Below, piece by piece: positions 34,063-43,183 of a stretch of DNA of 64,000 bases (position 1 is its first letter; the number at the start of each line of letters is the position of its first letter). The notes under the pieces were generated by a model. The model saw only the letters and a list, made by a program, of their open reading frames with translations, searched no databases and had not been told where the DNA came from. Both the position numbers and the translations under genes were made by a program. This stretch comes from Novosphingobium guangzhouense. Lineage in GTDB: Bacteria > Pseudomonadota > Alphaproteobacteria > Sphingomonadales > Sphingomonadaceae. The stretch lies in contig NZ_LYMM01000001.1 in NCBI RefSeq assembly GCF_002896965.1, positions 248,001 to 312,000 on the forward strand. Direction: 5' to 3'.

Positions 34063-35430
34063 TCAGATGATCGGCCATTTGCTGACCAGCGGCAGCCCGG
34101 AGCGCGCAAGCATCGCATTGGCCGCTGCCTGCCCTTCGCGATAAAGCGCATCCTCGTCGATGAGCGTGCAACGGTGCGCCTCTACCACGCGCACACCATC
34201 GACCCACACCGAATGGACGCTCCTTCCGTCCGCCGAAGCGACAAGCTGTTCAACCGGGTTGTTCAGTGGCACCCATTCGGGGCGCCGGATGTCATGCGCC
34301 ACCAAATCGGCCTTCATTCCGGTTGCCAGAGCTCCGATGCTGTCCGAAAGACCAAGGACCTTTGCCCCGTTCAACGTCGCCATTTCCAGTACGGCATGTG
34401 CGGGAAACAGCGCGCGGTCTTCCCGTGCATCACGGAACAATGCCGCCATCAACGTCATGTCTCGCATGATATCGTGGCTGTCGGCACCGTCCGTCCCCAG
34501 GGCGATTGTCACACCGGCCTGCAGCATTTCCGGAAACAGCCCATACCGGGTAACGCCATAACCACCGCGCAACGCGGCGCCGGGGCAGTGCGTGACGTTG
34601 GTACTGCTCCTTGCCACCAGATCCATCTCGTTTGGATCAAGGTGAACCATGTGAACAAGATTGAGATGTGGTCCCAGCACGCCAAGATCACCAAGATGTT
34701 CGACCGCCCGCTTGCCCGTCTGGGCCAGATACCATTCGGAATCTCCCGCAACCGGGCTCATGTGCGCCGATACGCCGGTGCCAGTCTGCTTCGCCAGATC
34801 AGTCGCCCGGCGCCATAACGCGTCCGTCGCGGTATTGTGGCCGATCAGGTTGGGCCATGCGGCGACAAGGCGGCCATCCTGCGGATAGTGCGCCAGATCC
34901 TGCTCAAGCGCCGCGCAGGCATTTCGGGTCAGCGAAACCGCGTCGTCCCCGGCATGCCATGCCCGATCCTCGGTCCAACGTCCGACGCGACCGCGAATAC
35001 CGGTGCCCTCAATGGCGGCCATGACTTCGTCGAAGGCGATAACGGTGCCCGCTTCGATGAAGGCCGTAGTCCCGCTACGCAACATCGCTGCCACGGCCAG
35101 CCGCGCCGCAATTGCCTGTTCGGCAGGTGAATGCGCCTGGTATAGCGGGATGACCCAGCGCCCCAGCGTCTCATCGAAAGGCAGATCGTCCGGCACGAAG
35201 CCGCGAATGAGGGTTTCGGTAAGGTGAACATGGGCGTTGATAAAGCCCGGCGTCAGCAGGAAGCCCGTTCCATCCACGACTTCCCGCGCAGCGATGCCTG
35301 CAAGGTCCCGAGCCTTGCCTACCGCGACGATGGTGCCCCCGCAAAAGGCGACCGCCCCATCACGAATGACGCGCCGCTGCGCATCCATCGTGATGACGGT
35401 GGCTCCGGTGATGATGGTATCCGCCTGCAT
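34063..35430 (-). CDS. Amidohydrolase of the AtzA/TrzN/SsnA type
   Basis: A 455-residue metal-dependent hydrolase or deaminase. The barrel metal motif is NAHVHLTE (about 65), with SAHMSP (about 224), HMVHLDPNEMDL (about 260) and LGTDGADSHDIMRD (about 316) supplying the remaining His and Asp. The composite beta-domain is formed by the N- and C-termini (HSVWVDGVRVVEAHR). It is cytoplasmic and the first gene of a two-gene operon with the TauD-type dioxygenase. Substrates in this family are deaminated or dechlorinated heterocycles; no specific one is supported. Confidence 0.87.
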   Translation of the reverse strand: MQADTIITGATVITMDAQRRVIRDGAVAFCGGTIVAVGKARDLAGIAAREVVDGTGFLLTPGFINAHVHLTETLIRGFVPDDLPFDETLGRWVIPLYQAHSPAEQAIAARLAVAAMLRSGTTAFIEAGTVIAFDEVMAAIEGTGIRGRVGRWTEDRAWHAGDDAVSLTRNACAALEQDLAHYPQDGRLVAAWPNLIGHNTATDALWRRATDLAKQTGTGVSAHMSPVAGDSEWYLAQTGKRAVEHLGDLGVLGPHLNLVHMVHLDPNEMDLVARSSTNVTHCPGAALRGGYGVTRYGLFPEMLQAGVTIALGTDGADSHDIMRDMTLMAALFRDAREDRALFPAHAVLEMATLNGAKVLGLSDSIGALATGMKADLVAHDIRRPEWVPLNNPVEQLVASADGRSVHSVWVDGVRVVEAHRCTLIDEDALYREGQAAANAMLARSGLPLVSKWPII

Positions 35431-35507
35431 GCGCCCCGCCGTTCCAGTGCCTGCAACTATAGCCCGAGTCCTGCGTCACACTTGCGCCAGGGCGGCGGTT
35501 TTGTTGA

Positions 35508-35960
35508 TCAGGCTGGCAGCGAGGCCGTCTGCCGTAGGCCTTCACCAAGCGCGAGTGCTGCCGAGGTGGCAAGGTTCATCGAACGGACCTGCGGCCGCAT
35601 GGGAATGCGAACCCGCCCGTCGCAAGCATCGGAAACCGCCGCGGGCACGCCCGCGCTTTCCTTGCCGAACAGCAGGACGTCGTCAGCCAGAAAGCGGAAA
35701 TCGTATGCAGATTCGCTGCTTTTGGTGGTGAACAGGACCAGCCTGCTTTCGCCGATGGCAGACCGGAACGCCTCAAAGCTTGCATGGCGCGTTACGCTGA
35801 CGTGATCGATATAATCCATCGCCGTCCGGCGAACGCGCCGATCGTCCCATGCAAAGCCCATCGGTTCGATGAGGTCTACCGGCACCCCAAGGCAGGCGCC
35901 GAGGCGCAAGACCGCGCCAACGTTTCCAGCGATTTCCGGTTCGAACAAAGCAACACGCAT
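35508..35960 (-). CDS. trmL: tRNA (cytidine(34)-2'-O)-methyltransferase
   Basis: A 150-residue SPOUT methyltransferase that 2'-O-methylates the wobble nucleotide of tRNA-Leu isoacceptors. Motifs seen are FEPEIAGNVGAVLRL at the N-terminus, LLFGKESAGVP near 97, and IPMRPQVRSMNLATSAALALGE near 118, the knotted SAM site. Family length is normal. A housekeeping gene, which suggests chromosomal backbone. Confidence 0.95.
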   Translation of the reverse strand: MRVALFEPEIAGNVGAVLRLGACLGVPVDLIEPMGFAWDDRRVRRTAMDYIDHVSVTRHASFEAFRSAIGESRLVLFTTKSSESAYDFRFLADDVLLFGKESAGVPAAVSDACDGRVRIPMRPQVRSMNLATSAALALGEGLRQTASLPA

Positions 35961-36172
35961 CGCCGCTAATAGGCATCACCGAACGTCCGAGGCAAGTGCG
36001 CGCAAAAGGCTTCTGCCAGCTGCGCACCACCCGCTCCGAACATCGCCATCTTCACAGGATGAAAGTTTGGCAAGATTAGCGATCTTCGAACAATAAAAGT
36101 GGTGCGCAACGCCATCAAATGCTTGCCTAAATAAATGCTGCCGACATTATGAGCGCTATCAAGGGGGTTGAT

Positions 36173-38221
36173 GTGCGATTTGCAATTTCATCGTGCCTGG
36201 CGATTGTGCTCGCCAGCGGGGTAGCTCGTGCGGACGATAACGAAGTCCTGCGCGGTCCGGAACCCGACTGGGCCGTGCTGTCCGATGCCATGCCCGTACC
36301 AGCCGATGCGACCGGGGCCGTTTTTATTCGGCGGCAAGACACTCAGGTTCACTTCGACGACCGGGGGCAGCTGCTTTACAACGGCTATCGCATCAAAATT
36401 CTCCACCCTAACGCGCTGCAATTGGGCAACCTCACGATCGTGTGGAACCCCGCCGCCGGCGCGCCCATGGTGCACAGCATCAAGATCCACCGGGACGGTG
36501 AGGTGATCGACGTGCTGGAAAGCAGTTCTTTCGAAATCCTGCGCCGCGAAGATCAGTTGGAAGCGGCAAGGCTGGACGGCAACCTTACGGCAGTGTTGCG
36601 CGTGCCTGATCTGCGCGTGGGTGACGAACTGGAATTCGCGGCGACGATCCGCTCAAGCGATCCCACTCTGGGCAAAAGCGATGCGGGTATGCTTGCCCTT
36701 CAGGCAGAGCCGGCACCCGGTCGCTATCATCTGCGCCTCAGTTGGAAAGATGGCGACAAGCCCACCGTCAAGATGAGCCCCGATATGGTGCCTTTCGCAC
36801 GGCAGGACGCATCGGCGATCGACTATCGTTTCGACAATCCGTCCGCTCTCACGCCCCCAAAGGACGCACCTCCCCGCTATCAGTGGCAGAGGGTGGTGGA
36901 ATACAGCAGCTTTGGCGACTGGCAGAGCATATCGCGCCGCTTCGCACCGCTTTTTGCCGGCGCTTCCAGGCTGCCCGCGGACTCTCCGCTCAAGCGCGAA
37001 GCCGCGCGCATAAGCGCTGCCTCCGCCCAACCGCTGGAGCGGGCCGGCGCAGCGCTCAAGCTTGTTCAGCAGAACATCCGTTACATCTACGTGGGGCTCA
37101 ATGGCGGAAACCTGACTCCCGCGTCTGCCGACGAGACCTGGCAACGCCGCTATGGAGACTGCAAGGCGAAGACTGTGCTTCTGCTGGCACTTCTAAAGGA
37201 ACTTGGCATCAATGCCGAAGCCGTGCTTGTCAATAACGGCGGCAACGATGACGGTATGGACGAAAGGCTGCCAAGTCCGCGCATGTTCGATCATGTGCTG
37301 GTGCGGGCGCGCATCGGCGGCAAGGTATACTGGCTCGATGGAACCCTTCCTTCGGTAGTATCTCCCGGCTCCGCCCCGGTGATACCTTACGAGTGGGTGC
37401 TCCCTCTGGCTGAGAAAGGCGCGTCGCTTGAACATCTCAATTGGTCACCGGCCAGACGCCCTGACGAAGTTACACTCTTCGAAATCGATGCTCGTGCCGG
37501 TTTCGACAAGCCCGCGCGCATAACCAACACAACGATCAAGCGCGGTGTCGAAGGACTGCAGCAGGAAGTACAGTTTTCGGTGGCGACGCCGGCGCAACTG
37601 CTCACTGCGTTCCGCCAGCAAGCTATCGGCGACACCTGGCAAACGATTGAGGACGTTCAGTGGCATTACGACCAGAAAGCGCAGGCCAGTGTGCTGACCG
37701 TAATCGGCACCGGCACCGTGGACTGGGACGACGATGGTGACGGAGTACGCTCCATGGCGCTCCCCGGCGGCGGCTTCAATCCGCCTGAAAAGCGCATTCG
37801 CGCCGCCGAGCAGAACCAGGATTTGCCGTTCTACAGCAAGCCCATTTTCGACTGCCGGGTAACCACTGTACGTCTGCCTGCGACCACCAAGCCCACGCAA
37901 TGGTCTCACAAACCAGCGATCGACACCCGCATTTTCGGCCGCAGCTACTATCGCGCCTTTGACATCCGCGACGGAGCCATGCGGATGGTGCGTGGTCTGC
38001 GCACCGAAGAAAGGGAAATCGCCGCAGTCACCGCGCTACGCGATAATACACGCATCCCTCGCTTCGACAACAGCATGGCCTGGATCACCTACACCCCAGG
38101 CAGCACGAACACCATCGATCCGAAGAGCAAGCCCGTGCCCGCCACTTACGAGATCGACTGGACGGCCGACAACGTCCCGTGCCTACCTGCCGACCTGCTG
38201 ACAAACGAGCAAGCGGACTAA
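36173..38221 (+). CDS. DUF3857 / transglutaminase-like exported protein
   Basis: A 682-residue exported protein. The GTG at 36173 with AAGGGGG upstream begins directly with a signal peptide (FAISSCLAIVLASGVARA); an ATG at 36149 would precede it. An N-terminal DUF3857 beta domain is followed by a transglutaminase-core fold with catalytic Cys330 (RRYGDCKAK), His374 (MFDHVL) and Asp389 (YWLDG). Role unknown; probably periplasmic protein or peptide processing. A perfect 16-bp tandem duplication overlaps its stop codon. Confidence 0.87.
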   Translation: MRFAISSCLAIVLASGVARADDNEVLRGPEPDWAVLSDAMPVPADATGAVFIRRQDTQVHFDDRGQLLYNGYRIKILHPNALQLGNLTIVWNPAAGAPMVHSIKIHRDGEVIDVLESSSFEILRREDQLEAARLDGNLTAVLRVPDLRVGDELEFAATIRSSDPTLGKSDAGMLALQAEPAPGRYHLRLSWKDGDKPTVKMSPDMVPFARQDASAIDYRFDNPSALTPPKDAPPRYQWQRVVEYSSFGDWQSISRRFAPLFAGASRLPADSPLKREAARISAASAQPLERAGAALKLVQQNIRYIYVGLNGGNLTPASADETWQRRYGDCKAKTVLLLALLKELGINAEAVLVNNGGNDDGMDERLPSPRMFDHVLVRARIGGKVYWLDGTLPSVVSPGSAPVIPYEWVLPLAEKGASLEHLNWSPARRPDEVTLFEIDARAGFDKPARITNTTIKRGVEGLQQEVQFSVATPAQLLTAFRQQAIGDTWQTIEDVQWHYDQKAQASVLTVIGTGTVDWDDDGDGVRSMALPGGGFNPPEKRIRAAEQNQDLPFYSKPIFDCRVTTVRLPATTKPTQWSHKPAIDTRIFGRSYYRAFDIRDGAMRMVRGLRTEEREIAAVTALRDNTRIPRFDNSMAWITYTPGSTNTIDPKSKPVPATYEIDWTADNVPCLPADLLTNEQAD

Positions 38222-38235
38222 CGAGCAAGCGGACT
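38204..38235. repeat. 16-bp tandem duplication at the DUF3857 stop codon
   Basis: AACGAGCAAGCGGACT occurs twice with no spacer. The TAA stop is formed at the junction; a single copy would end in TAG in the same frame, so the protein is unchanged. Probably a recent slippage event. Confidence 0.9.
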
Positions 38236-38244
38236 AGCGATCCT

Positions 38245-39672
38245 TTATCGCCACGCCAGACCAAGCGCCTTCTGTATGGCCACATAGTCGTTGATCAGGC
38301 CCGCTCGGGCCGAAACAAGATCCTGTTCGGCACGATTTAGATCGTTGCGAGCATTCAGCGCGACGATCTTTGTCGCCGTGCCGGCCTGATAGCGGCTCTG
38401 CGCCAGCCTTTCCGTCAGCGTGGCCTTATCACGAACCCGCGCAAGCGCAGCTACTGCAATGCGGCTTTCGCGGAAACGGGCCAGCGCATCTTCTGCGTCG
38501 CGCAATGCGCCCAGAACTGTTGCACTATAGCGAGCCTCGGCTTCGTCACGAACCGCTTCCGCCTGCCCCACCTTGGCCTTGTTGCGCCCGAAGTCCAGGA
38601 AGCTCCAGCTAAGCTGCGGTGCGGCGACAGCGACAAAATCGTCCAGATTTCCAAGGTCGCTGATCTTGGTCCCGCCGATCCCGATCAGGCCCATGAACGA
38701 CAGACGCGGAAAGCGGGCCGCCTGCGCCTGTCCGATCTTCGCCGTATCCGCCGCCAGCGTGCGCTCTGCCGCGCGGATATCGGGACGGTGCGCGATCAGT
38801 CCGGCAGGATCGCCCACCGGAACCGAGGCTGGCGGCAGCGGTATGTCACCGCCATCCGAAAATTGCGCGTCGACGGCCCCCGGCTGCTGCCCCGTCAGCA
38901 CCGCCAGCGCGTTGAGGTAGGCGTCCCGCTCGGCGGCCAGCGGCGCAAGCTGCGCCGTAGTGGCATCAAGCTGGCTTTCGATCTGCGCCACGTCTGCGGC
39001 ACTTGCCGTGCCGCGCTCGAAACGCTGCCGGGTCAGCGCCAGCATTTCCTGCTGCATCGTCATCGACTGCTGGCCGAGTGCGATGCGCTGTTGCCGGTCG
39101 CGCAAATTGAAATAGCTTTGCCCGACATTCGCCGAGATGCTGACCTGCACGTCGGCCAGATTCGCGTCGGTCCCCTCCATCTGGGCGCGGGCGGCCTCCA
39201 CGCTTCGCCGCTGTCCGCCGAACAGATCGATCTCCCAACTGGCGTCGAAACCAAGGTTGTAGAGGTTCAGGGCGCTGTCGGATGCCCCCTCGCCTTCGGC
39301 ACTGTCGCCGCCACCCAGATTCGCGCCTGGAATCCGGGCATGGGCGTAGAGGGCCGAAACGTTTGCCTTGGGCGCGCCGTTCGCGCGCTGCTCGCCAAGC
39401 GCCGCGCGAGCCTGTCGCAACTTGGCCTCGGCAGCGCGGATGTCGTTGTTCTCGGCCAGGGCACGGGTGATGAGGGCATCCAGTTGCGCATCACCCAGCG
39501 GCTTCCACCAATCGGCAACCGGCAATGCATTGGTGATGACGCCCGATTCTGCCCGAACGAAGCCATTGGTCAGCTCGGATGCGACCTTGGGCGGGCCCGC
39601 ATAGTCCGGCCCGACGGTGCAACCGGCCAGAACGCTGGTGGACAGGGCAAGCAACAGAAGATGGGAACGCAT
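38245..39672 (-). CDS. NodT-family outer-membrane efflux lipoprotein
   Basis: A 475-residue TolC-like channel with lipoprotein signal LALSTSVLAGC and VGPDY just after the lipidated Cys, as usual for NodT proteins. OEP repeats are present, with GLIAHRPDIRAAERTLAADT near 305. ATG at 39672 with GAGG upstream; a TTG at 39684 overlapping the EmrB stop is less likely. Third gene of an EmrA-EmrB-NodT efflux operon. Confidence 0.93.
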   Translation of the reverse strand: MRSHLLLLALSTSVLAGCTVGPDYAGPPKVASELTNGFVRAESGVITNALPVADWWKPLGDAQLDALITRALAENNDIRAAEAKLRQARAALGEQRANGAPKANVSALYAHARIPGANLGGGDSAEGEGASDSALNLYNLGFDASWEIDLFGGQRRSVEAARAQMEGTDANLADVQVSISANVGQSYFNLRDRQQRIALGQQSMTMQQEMLALTRQRFERGTASAADVAQIESQLDATTAQLAPLAAERDAYLNALAVLTGQQPGAVDAQFSDGGDIPLPPASVPVGDPAGLIAHRPDIRAAERTLAADTAKIGQAQAARFPRLSFMGLIGIGGTKISDLGNLDDFVAVAAPQLSWSFLDFGRNKAKVGQAEAVRDEAEARYSATVLGALRDAEDALARFRESRIAVAALARVRDKATLTERLAQSRYQAGTATKIVALNARNDLNRAEQDLVSARAGLINDYVAIQKALGLAWR

Positions 39673-39680
39673 GGTATTCC

Positions 39681-41228
39681 TCAATGTCCGGACGCCAGCG
39701 GCGCGTTCTTGGGCAGCGGGCGCAGGAAAAGCACGAGCGGGATGACAAACATGATACCCACTGACATGATCCAGAACATGTCGTTGTAAGTCATCGTCAG
39801 CGCCTGCGTCTGGATCGTCGCCTCGATCGAACGGAGCGCGCCCGCGCCCTGCCCACTGACGTATGTCTGCACGTCGATAGAGTTCGCGCTCAGGCTTTCT
39901 TCCAGCCTGCGACTATGCAGCCAGAGGCGCTGGTCCTGAATGATCGCGACACCGGCCAATGCGAAAGACCCCCCCAGGTTTCGGGCGGAATTGTAGAGCC
40001 CAGAGGCATCTCCCGCCTGCTCCGGGGGGACGGAGCGGATCGCAGCCTGATTGAGGAACATCATGCAAAAGACGGTGCCGATGCCGCGCAGAAGCTGGGA
40101 GTCGGTGAAGTCGGAACTGTCCGAAACGGCTGTCAGTCCGGTCTCCAGCCACGCACTCAGCGCCAGAATACACAGCCCCAGACATACCGAAATGCGGATG
40201 TCCACATTGCGCAACAACCAGGGCGTGATCGGCATCATCAACATGACAGGAATGCCAGACAGCATCACCACCTGCCCGGCCTGAAGCGAATTGTACCCGG
40301 CGATCGTCGCAAGGAACTGGGGTATCACATAGGACGTGCCATAGATCACCATGCCTACCACCGTGACCATAGCCACCACACTGCCGAACTGCCGGTTGAG
40401 CATCAGACTCAGCCGGATGACCGGCTTGCGGGCCAGCATCTGCCCAAGGCCAAGCAGCACGAATCCGAACAGCGAGACAAGCGACAAGGTGATGATCAGC
40501 GAGGATTCGAACCACTGTTCGCGCTCACCCTCTTCCAGCACAACGGTCAGCGCGCCAAGTCCAAGGGCAAGCCCCGCGATGCCCAGCCAGTCGGCTTCGC
40601 GGATGAGTTTCAATTTGGCGGGTTGATGTGGGATCGCCAGAAGCAGCAGCGTGATCAGGGCAATGCCGACCGGAAGATTGAGGAAAAAGGCGTAGTGCCA
40701 GCTGACATTCTCGGTCAGCCAACCGCCCAGCACCGGCCCGACCACCGGTCCCAGCAGCGCAGTGGCACCGAACAGCGCATTACCCACCGGCTGCTGCGCG
40801 CGTGGCAGGCGCGTCGCCACAATCGTCATCGCGGTCGGGATCAGGGCGCCACCGGTAAACCCCTGCCCGATACGACCGGCGATCATCATCGGCAGCGTCG
40901 TCGACAGGCCGCACGCCATCGAGAACAGCGTAAAGAGCGTGGCGGCAACAAGCAGGAGCGTGCGCAGCCCCAGCAGCCGTTCCAGCCAGCCCGACAGCGG
41001 AATGACGATGATTTCCGCCACCAGATAGGCCGTCGCGATCCACGTGCCCTCAGTGCCGCTCGCGCCGATTTCGCCCTGAATGGTGGGCAGCGAGCTGTTG
41101 ACGATCGACACGTCGAGCGTCGCCATCAATGCACCCAGCGTTCCGGCCGCAACAGCCAGCCACGCGGCAGCATCAGCGCGCCGCTCGGCTGCGGGCTCAG
41201 GCGTAGCCGCGGATGTCGCCTCGCTCAC
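39681..41228 (-). CDS. DHA2-family MFS multidrug transporter (EmrB-like)
   Basis: A 515-residue 14-TM drug:H+ antiporter. Motif D1 LDVSIVNSSLPTIQG and motif C-type LLGPVVGPVLGGWLTENVSWHYAFFLNLPVG are clear. The GTG start overlaps the EmrA stop by 4 bp. Together with the membrane-fusion protein and NodT channel it forms a tripartite pump. Confidence 0.95.
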   Translation of the reverse strand: MSEATSAATPEPAAERRADAAAWLAVAAGTLGALMATLDVSIVNSSLPTIQGEIGASGTEGTWIATAYLVAEIIVIPLSGWLERLLGLRTLLLVAATLFTLFSMACGLSTTLPMMIAGRIGQGFTGGALIPTAMTIVATRLPRAQQPVGNALFGATALLGPVVGPVLGGWLTENVSWHYAFFLNLPVGIALITLLLLAIPHQPAKLKLIREADWLGIAGLALGLGALTVVLEEGEREQWFESSLIITLSLVSLFGFVLLGLGQMLARKPVIRLSLMLNRQFGSVVAMVTVVGMVIYGTSYVIPQFLATIAGYNSLQAGQVVMLSGIPVMLMMPITPWLLRNVDIRISVCLGLCILALSAWLETGLTAVSDSSDFTDSQLLRGIGTVFCMMFLNQAAIRSVPPEQAGDASGLYNSARNLGGSFALAGVAIIQDQRLWLHSRRLEESLSANSIDVQTYVSGQGAGALRSIEATIQTQALTMTYNDMFWIMSVGIMFVIPLVLFLRPLPKNAPLASGH

Positions 41229-42388
41229 TGCTTGGCGTCCCGGCGGGCCTCTTCCTGAGAAGCGATGCTGCGCTGCGCGCCCTTGGCCGAAATCGTATCG
41301 ACGCTGACGACCACCGACAGTCCGGGAACGAGCACACGGCGCGCTTCCGGCCCTGCGTCGATTGCGATGCGAACGGGTACGCGCTGCACGATCTTGGTGA
41401 AGTTACCCGTCGCGTTTTGCGGGGGCAGCAATGAGAACTGCGCGCCGGTGCCGGGCGAGATGCTTTCGACATGCCCCGCGATCTTTGTTCCGTTCAGCGC
41501 ATCGACCTCGATCGTCGCGGGTTGTCCTGGACGCATCAGACCGATCTGCGTTTCCTTGAAGTTCGCCGTCACATAAAGCTTCGAAAGCGGCACCACCGAC
41601 ATCAGACGCGTACCGGCCTGCACGAACTGCCCTGCGCGCACACTGCGATCGCCGATGCGACCTGCAACGCTGCTCTTGAGCACGGTGGACCCAACGTTGA
41701 CGTGGGCTGCTGCAAGCTGCGCGCGGGCGGCTTTGCCCTGCGCATCGGCCTGGCGGATTTGCGCATTGAGCGAGGTGATCTTGCGTTCGGCAGAAAGCAG
41801 TACGGCACGTTGCGCATCCGCGGTCGCGCGGGCCTTGGCGGCCTGATTGCGCAGGCTCGACAGGCGCTCTGCCGTTTCCGCACCACTGGCCGCGAGCGGC
41901 GCATAACGGGCGGCTTCACCGGCGGCGAACCGGGCATCCTGTTCTGCCGAAGCCAGTTGCGCCCGCGCCTGCGCGATTGCCGCTTCCTGCTCCCCGATCA
42001 TGGCGCGAACATTGTCAGCGTTCGCCTTGGCAACGTCGATCTGCGCCTGATACTGCTGAGCCTGCGCATCATAATCGCGTGCGTCGATGCGGACGAGGGC
42101 CTGCCCGGCCTTCACGTCCTGGTTGTCATTCACCAGCACCTGCTCAACGTAGCCGGAAATCTTCGGCGAAATCGTTACCGCGTCCGCCTGAATGTAAGCG
42201 TCGTTGGTGTCCTGCTCGAACTGGCCGTACATCTGGTACTGAAACAGCCAAAGTCCGCCCGCGACCACAACGAGAACACCCGCCGCCAGCAACCCCCGCC
42301 GCACGCCGGGACGCTTGAGCGGCGGCAAGCGATCCTGCCCCTGATTCGGGGCACTCTGCCCTTGCGATTCGCTCAAATCCGTTGCCAT
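41225..42388 (-). CDS. EmrA-like membrane-fusion protein (HlyD family)
   Basis: A 387-residue inner-membrane-anchored adaptor. One TM helix is at about 32-50, followed by TNDAYIQADAVTISPKISGYV, the typical EmrA lipoyl start, a long coiled-coil hairpin (about 95-210), and LYVTANFKETQIGLMRPGQ near 260. ATG at 42388. It is divergent from a MarR gene, with a palindrome between the two. Confidence 0.93.
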   Translation of the reverse strand: MATDLSESQGQSAPNQGQDRLPPLKRPGVRRGLLAAGVLVVVAGGLWLFQYQMYGQFEQDTNDAYIQADAVTISPKISGYVEQVLVNDNQDVKAGQALVRIDARDYDAQAQQYQAQIDVAKANADNVRAMIGEQEAAIAQARAQLASAEQDARFAAGEAARYAPLAASGAETAERLSSLRNQAAKARATADAQRAVLLSAERKITSLNAQIRQADAQGKAARAQLAAAHVNVGSTVLKSSVAGRIGDRSVRAGQFVQAGTRLMSVVPLSKLYVTANFKETQIGLMRPGQPATIEVDALNGTKIAGHVESISPGTGAQFSLLPPQNATGNFTKIVQRVPVRIAIDAGPEARRVLVPGLSVVVSVDTISAKGAQRSIASQEEARRDAKQ

Positions 42389-42468
42389 CAATCGAAATCC
42401 ATACCGTTGTTGCTGCATCGCAGCGGCGAACGGGCTCGCACTTGCACCCAAGCGCGATGTATGGCAAC

Positions 42469-42483
42469 ACCATTTTATATGGT
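42469..42483. promoter_or_regulatory. Palindrome ACCAT-N5-ATGGT between emrA and marR genes
   Basis: Perfect inverted repeat in the 113-bp divergent region, 18 bp before the MarR start codon. It is the likely operator through which the MarR protein represses itself and the efflux operon. Confidence 0.55.
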
Positions 42484-42501
42484 ACCACAATATTTCCAGC
42501 C

Positions 42502-42969
42502 ATGAGTATGCATCTCGAAATACTTGAGCAGATGCGCGACCTGCATCACCGCATGCATCGCGTATTCAACGATCGCGTTCGCGAGCGGGGAACCTCGCTT
42601 GCGCAGCTCAAGCTATTGATGTTGCTGGAACGAGCAGGGCCTATCCGCTCGACAGACATTGCCGAAGCTCTGGGCCAGGCACCGAGAACGGTAACAGAGG
42701 CGGTGGACGCGCTGGAACGTGATGGCCTTGCCATGCGCACGCCCGATCCGACGGATCGCAGAGCGAAGCAGATCAGCCTGACCCCGGCAGGAGGAACAAT
42801 GGCGCAGGACGCAGCGCCTTATCGCGATGCGTTTGCTGCCGAATTCTTCGCAAATTTGCCGCAAGCAGACATGGAGCAGTTTCTCAGCATCCTGAAGACG
42901 CTGAATGACCGCATTATAGAAATGGGAGCACCGGTTCGGTTGATACCGGGCGCGGCCTCAGGTCAATAG
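42502..42969 (+). CDS. MarR-family transcriptional regulator
   Basis: A 155-residue winged-helix repressor. Helices 3-4 with DIAEALGQAPRTVTEAVDALERDGL and the wing DPTDRRAKQISLTPAG, a textbook MarR signature with the conserved DxRxxxxxLT. Divergent from emrAB-nodT and presumably its drug-sensing repressor. The ATG at 42502 is chosen because it opens on the first helix. Confidence 0.93.
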   Translation: MSMHLEILEQMRDLHHRMHRVFNDRVRERGTSLAQLKLLMLLERAGPIRSTDIAEALGQAPRTVTEAVDALERDGLAMRTPDPTDRRAKQISLTPAGGTMAQDAAPYRDAFAAEFFANLPQADMEQFLSILKTLNDRIIEMGAPVRLIPGAASGQ

Positions 42970-43065
42970 GGATACCGTCAGCAGCGCCAGTGTACCGGTG
43001 CATGCTACCGCAATGCACAAGATACGAAATTCGCAGGCGCAAAATACGGATTCCAAGCCGTCCAT
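42958..43065 (-). CDS. Possible small membrane protein (35 aa)
   Basis: A short frame with strong ribosome binding site GGAGAGAGG before its ATG. It encodes a soluble N-terminus of about 14 residues and one hydrophobic helix rich in Ala, Leu and Val with three Cys. The last 12 bp overlap the MarR 3' end on the other strand. The frame is open further upstream, but only this part looks protein-like. Function unknown. The rest of the gap 42970-43183 shows nothing else. Confidence 0.3.
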   Translation of the reverse strand: MDGLESVFCACEFRILCIAVACTGTLALLTVSLLT

Positions 43066-43183
43066 AGCCTCTCTCCATGTCGCCTCATTATTGAGTGCGT
43101 CATGAATATTACCACGGTCGACACTTGCCGCCAACGACCGGCTGAAGCCACTTTCGCGCATCGCAACGGCGATGCGCGATGTG

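Noticed and set aside
39915-41258. 447-codon plus-strand frame opposite emrB
   Set aside because: Gln/His/Arg-rich composition is typical of the antisense of a membrane protein; no start context.
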